This document shows, in pieces, positions 62,047 through 64,000 of a stretch of DNA of 64,000 bases. The stretch is from a bacterium (GTDB taxonomy: Bacteria > Actinomycetota > Acidimicrobiia > Spongiisociales > ZC4RG35): assembly GCA_028824015.1 (NCBI GenBank), contig JAPPFC010000036.1, forward strand, positions 221,949 through 285,948. The letters run 5' to 3'. The notes beneath the pieces were generated by a model, which saw nothing but the letters and a program-made list of their open reading frames with translations, made no database searches and had not been told where the DNA came from. How positions within the stretch are numbered: the first letter of the stretch is position 1; every line of letters starts with the position of its first letter. The position numbers were made by a program, and so were the translations under genes.

Positions 62047-64000
62047 ATGAGAAAAAGACACATCAAGCATCTGATCGCCGTCCTTTCGGTGCTGGCGCTC
62101 TTGGCGGCGGCATGCGGAGACGGGGACGATGCAGAAGTGACGGAGGAGCCCGCGGCTACCACAGCCGCCCCGGCCCCGACCGACGACGACATGGACGACG
62201 ACATGGACGAGCCGGACGACATGGACGACGACATGGACGACATGGACGACGACATGGACGAGCCGGAGGAACCCACCGACATGGCCGACGATATGGCCCT
62301 TCCCGGTGAAGGTGTGTCGGTGACGATGGCTCGTGCTAACTGGTCGACTGGCTATATGCAGGCGGCGATCGTCGCTGCTCTGTTGGGCGAGTTGGGTTAT
62401 GACGTGTCAGATCCGGCCGACCTCGAGTTGGCGCCGTCCAACGCTTTCGTGGCGATGGCCAACGGCGAGTTCGACTTCTGGGTCAACTCGTGGTTCCCCA
62501 ACCACAACCAGTTCCTGGCCGGTGAGATGCCCGACGGTTCGTTGGTCTCAGAGCACGTGACCACCCTGGGTTATGAGATGCCCCGTGCAGGCGTGCAGGG
62601 TCTGATCACCAACAAGGCCTTCGCCGAGGCGAACGGGGTTACCACCCTCGACGCCCTGTTGAACGACCCCGCCCAGTTCGCCGCCTACGAGGCAGCCGAT
62701 GTCTCGCCGGGTGACGGCATCCTCCAGATAATGGGTTGTCCGGAAGGATGGGGTTGCCGGGTCAACATCGACGGGTGGATCGCCAACGCTGGTTGGGACA
62801 ACGTCGAGCAGTTCGACATCGGTGGTTATGACGCCATGATCGCCGATGCGATCGCACGTGACGCCGCCGGTGAGCCGTACCTGGTCTACACCTGGGCGCC
62901 GAGCCACTACGTGGGCGACCTGCGCCCCGGCGACAACGCCGTGTGGCTCTCCATCCACGACGATCCGATCTCCGACACCCAGATCGAAGGTCCGAAGTCG
63001 ATCGGTAACCAGTGCACCACCGACCCCTGCAACCTGGGTTGGGACGCGGCCGACATTCGCGCCACCGGGAACAACGACTTCCTGGCCGCCAACCCGGCGG
63101 TTGCCCGGTTGCTCGAGTTGTTCACGATCAACCCGGTTGACGTGACCCTCCAGAACGTCACCTACAGCCTCGGCGAGAACACCGAGGACGACGTCAAGCG
63201 GCACGCCGCCGCATGGATCGAAGCCAACCGCGACCAGGTCGACGCCTGGCTCGAGAAGGCCAAGCAGCCGATCAGCATGACTCCCGGTGATGGTGTGTCG
63301 GTGACGATGGCCCGTGCCAACTGGTCGACCGGTTATATGCAGGCGGCGATCGTCGCTGCTCTGTTGGGCGAGTTGGGTTATGACGTGTCAGATCCGGCCG
63401 ACCTCGAGTTGGCGCCGTCCAACGCTTTCGTGGCGATGGCCAACGGCGAGTTCGACTTCTGGGTCAACTCGTGGTTCCCCAACCACAACCAGTTCCTGGC
63501 CGGTGAGATGCCCGACGGTTCGTTGGTCTCAGAGCACGTGACCACCCTCGGCTTCGAAATGGCCCGGGCAGGCGTGCAGGGGCTGATCACCAACAAGGCA
63601 TTCGCCGAGGCGAACGGGGTCACCACCCTCGACGCTCTGGTGAACGATCCCGCCCAGTTCGCCGCCTACGAGGCAGCTGACGTGTCGCCTGGCGACGGCG
63701 TCCTCCAGATAATGGGTTGTCCGGAGGGATGGGGTTGCCGGGTCAACATCGACGGGTGGATCGCCAATGCCGGTTGGGACAACGTCGAGCAGTTCGACAT
63801 CGGCGGATATGACGCCATGATCGCCGATGCGATCGCCCGCGACGCCGCCGGTGAGCCGTACCTGGTCTACACATGGGCGCCGAGCCACTACGTTGGCGAC
63901 CTCCGCCCCGGTGACAACTCGGTGTGGATGTCCATCCACGACGATCCGATCTCCGACACCCAGATCGAAGGTCCCAAGTCGATCGGTAACCAGTGCACCA
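62047..64000 (+). CDS. proX: ProX/OpuAC-type binding lipoprotein with tandem duplicated binding domains (partial)
   Basis: The reading frame is open from ATG 62047 to the window end, so the 3' end is missing (651 codons seen). A lipoprotein signal peptide (lipobox LAAAC, Cys23) is followed by a spacer rich in Asp and Met (repeats of DDDMDDDM, about residues 50-85). Then comes a full OpuAC domain: SVTMARANWSTGYMQAA, FDFWVNSWFPNHNQF, MGCPEGWGCRVNID, YTWAPSHYVGDL, IGNQCTTDPC. A second, almost identical domain starts at about 63291. The two are joined by a short linker (EKAKQPISMTPGDG). Ribosome binding site AAAAGGAG. It belongs with the permease and ATPase upstream. Confidence 0.93.
   Translation, partial: MRKRHIKHLIAVLSVLALLAAACGDGDDAEVTEEPAATTAAPAPTDDDMDDDMDEPDDMDDDMDDMDDDMDEPEEPTDMADDMALPGEGVSVTMARANWSTGYMQAAIVAALLGELGYDVSDPADLELAPSNAFVAMANGEFDFWVNSWFPNHNQFLAGEMPDGSLVSEHVTTLGYEMPRAGVQGLITNKAFAEANGVTTLDALLNDPAQFAAYEAADVSPGDGILQIMGCPEGWGCRVNIDGWIANAGWDNVEQFDIGGYDAMIADAIARDAAGEPYLVYTWAPSHYVGDLRPGDNAVWLSIHDDPISDTQIEGPKSIGNQCTTDPCNLGWDAADIRATGNNDFLAANPAVARLLELFTINPVDVTLQNVTYSLGENTEDDVKRHAAAWIEANRDQVDAWLEKAKQPISMTPGDGVSVTMARANWSTGYMQAAIVAALLGELGYDVSDPADLELAPSNAFVAMANGEFDFWVNSWFPNHNQFLAGEMPDGSLVSEHVTTLGFEMARAGVQGLITNKAFAEANGVTTLDALVNDPAQFAAYEAADVSPGDGVLQIMGCPEGWGCRVNIDGWIANAGWDNVEQFDIGGYDAMIADAIARDAAGEPYLVYTWAPSHYVGDLRPGDNSVWMSIHDDPISDTQIEGPKSIGNQCT
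62301..64000 (+). repeat. Near-identical 981-bp tandem direct repeat within the proX-like gene
   Basis: Unit 1 runs from TCCCGGTGA at 62301 to 63281; unit 2 begins at 63282 with the same TCCCGGTGA and continues beyond the window (719 bases seen). The offset is exactly 981 bases (327 codons), keeping the frame. Long stretches, such as 62371-62560 against 63352-63541, look almost base-for-base identical. Scattered changes cause LLNDP/LVNDP, GYEMPRAG/GFEMARAG and NAVWLS/NSVWMS. This points to recent duplication or gene conversion. Confidence 0.92.

Noticed and set aside
62047..64000. Two separate adjacent ProX genes rather than one tandem protein
   Set aside because: There is no stop codon, ribosome binding site or signal peptide between the two domains; the frame is continuous through the junction near 63282.

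Overview
The window looks like a piece of a high-GC actinobacterial chromosome, probably an uncultured marine or host-associated member of the Acidimicrobiia. This placement is inferred from three things: NucS (the actinobacterial and archaeal mismatch endonuclease), a Gram-positive-style exonuclease-DinG helicase, and lipoprotein leaders followed by Thr/Ala/Pro linkers. No rRNA, tRNA, CRISPR array, phage gene or transposase was recognised. Coding density is high and many gene pairs overlap by 4 bases.

Layout. 1-5.0 kb: start of a LIV-type ABC binding protein, a thioesterase, an aminotransferase, msrA, and a very unusual gene at 2929-5013. That gene fuses a glycine-betaine-type (ProX/OpuAC) binding domain to a GluR0-like ligand-gated potassium channel with a TVGYGD filter. 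5.3-8.0 kb: divergent from it, a BCCT betaine-type transporter translationally coupled to an orphan ProX lipoprotein. 8.1-21.8 kb: housekeeping genes (purB, purA, AlkZ-like glycosylase, nucS, peptidases, acyl-CoA dehydrogenase) and a thiamine importer (thiB-thiP) behind a TPP riboswitch. 21.9-28.2 kb: a sugar-type ABC importer with a TIM-barrel isomerase, a Gfo/Idh/MocA dehydrogenase and an unrecognised Cys-rich protein. 28.4-35.7 kb: Hsp20, metY, CoA-binding protein, dinG, a VapBC module and a BHMT-like homocysteine methyltransferase.

35.8-62 kb and beyond is a betaine catabolism island. One minus-strand run holds BKACE, a carnitine dehydrogenase-thioesterase fusion, an acyl-CoA dehydrogenase and an acyl-CoA ligase. 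These are the genes expected for gamma-butyrobetaine/carnitine to glycine betaine. A ProV-ProW-ProX importer follows, and a divergent IclR regulator precedes the run. The next minus-strand operon (corrinoid protein, methyl-THF methyltransferase, reductive activator, MttB-family methyltransferase, MetF, cation antiporter) should demethylate glycine betaine to dimethylglycine and pass the methyl group to folate. Divergent from it, a dimethylglycine-dehydrogenase-like flavoprotein and ETF beta/alpha should continue to sarcosine. A second ProV-ProW-ProX system ends the window; its binding protein carries a near-identical 981-bp internal tandem duplication and runs off the edge.

Together the genes describe sensing (ProX-channel fusion), uptake (BCCT plus two ABC systems, four ProX-type proteins) and complete demethylation of quaternary amines. 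Two short palindromic motifs recur in the promoter regions of these genes and may mark a shared regulon. The ProX-iGluR channel fusion is the best candidate for a previously undescribed system.
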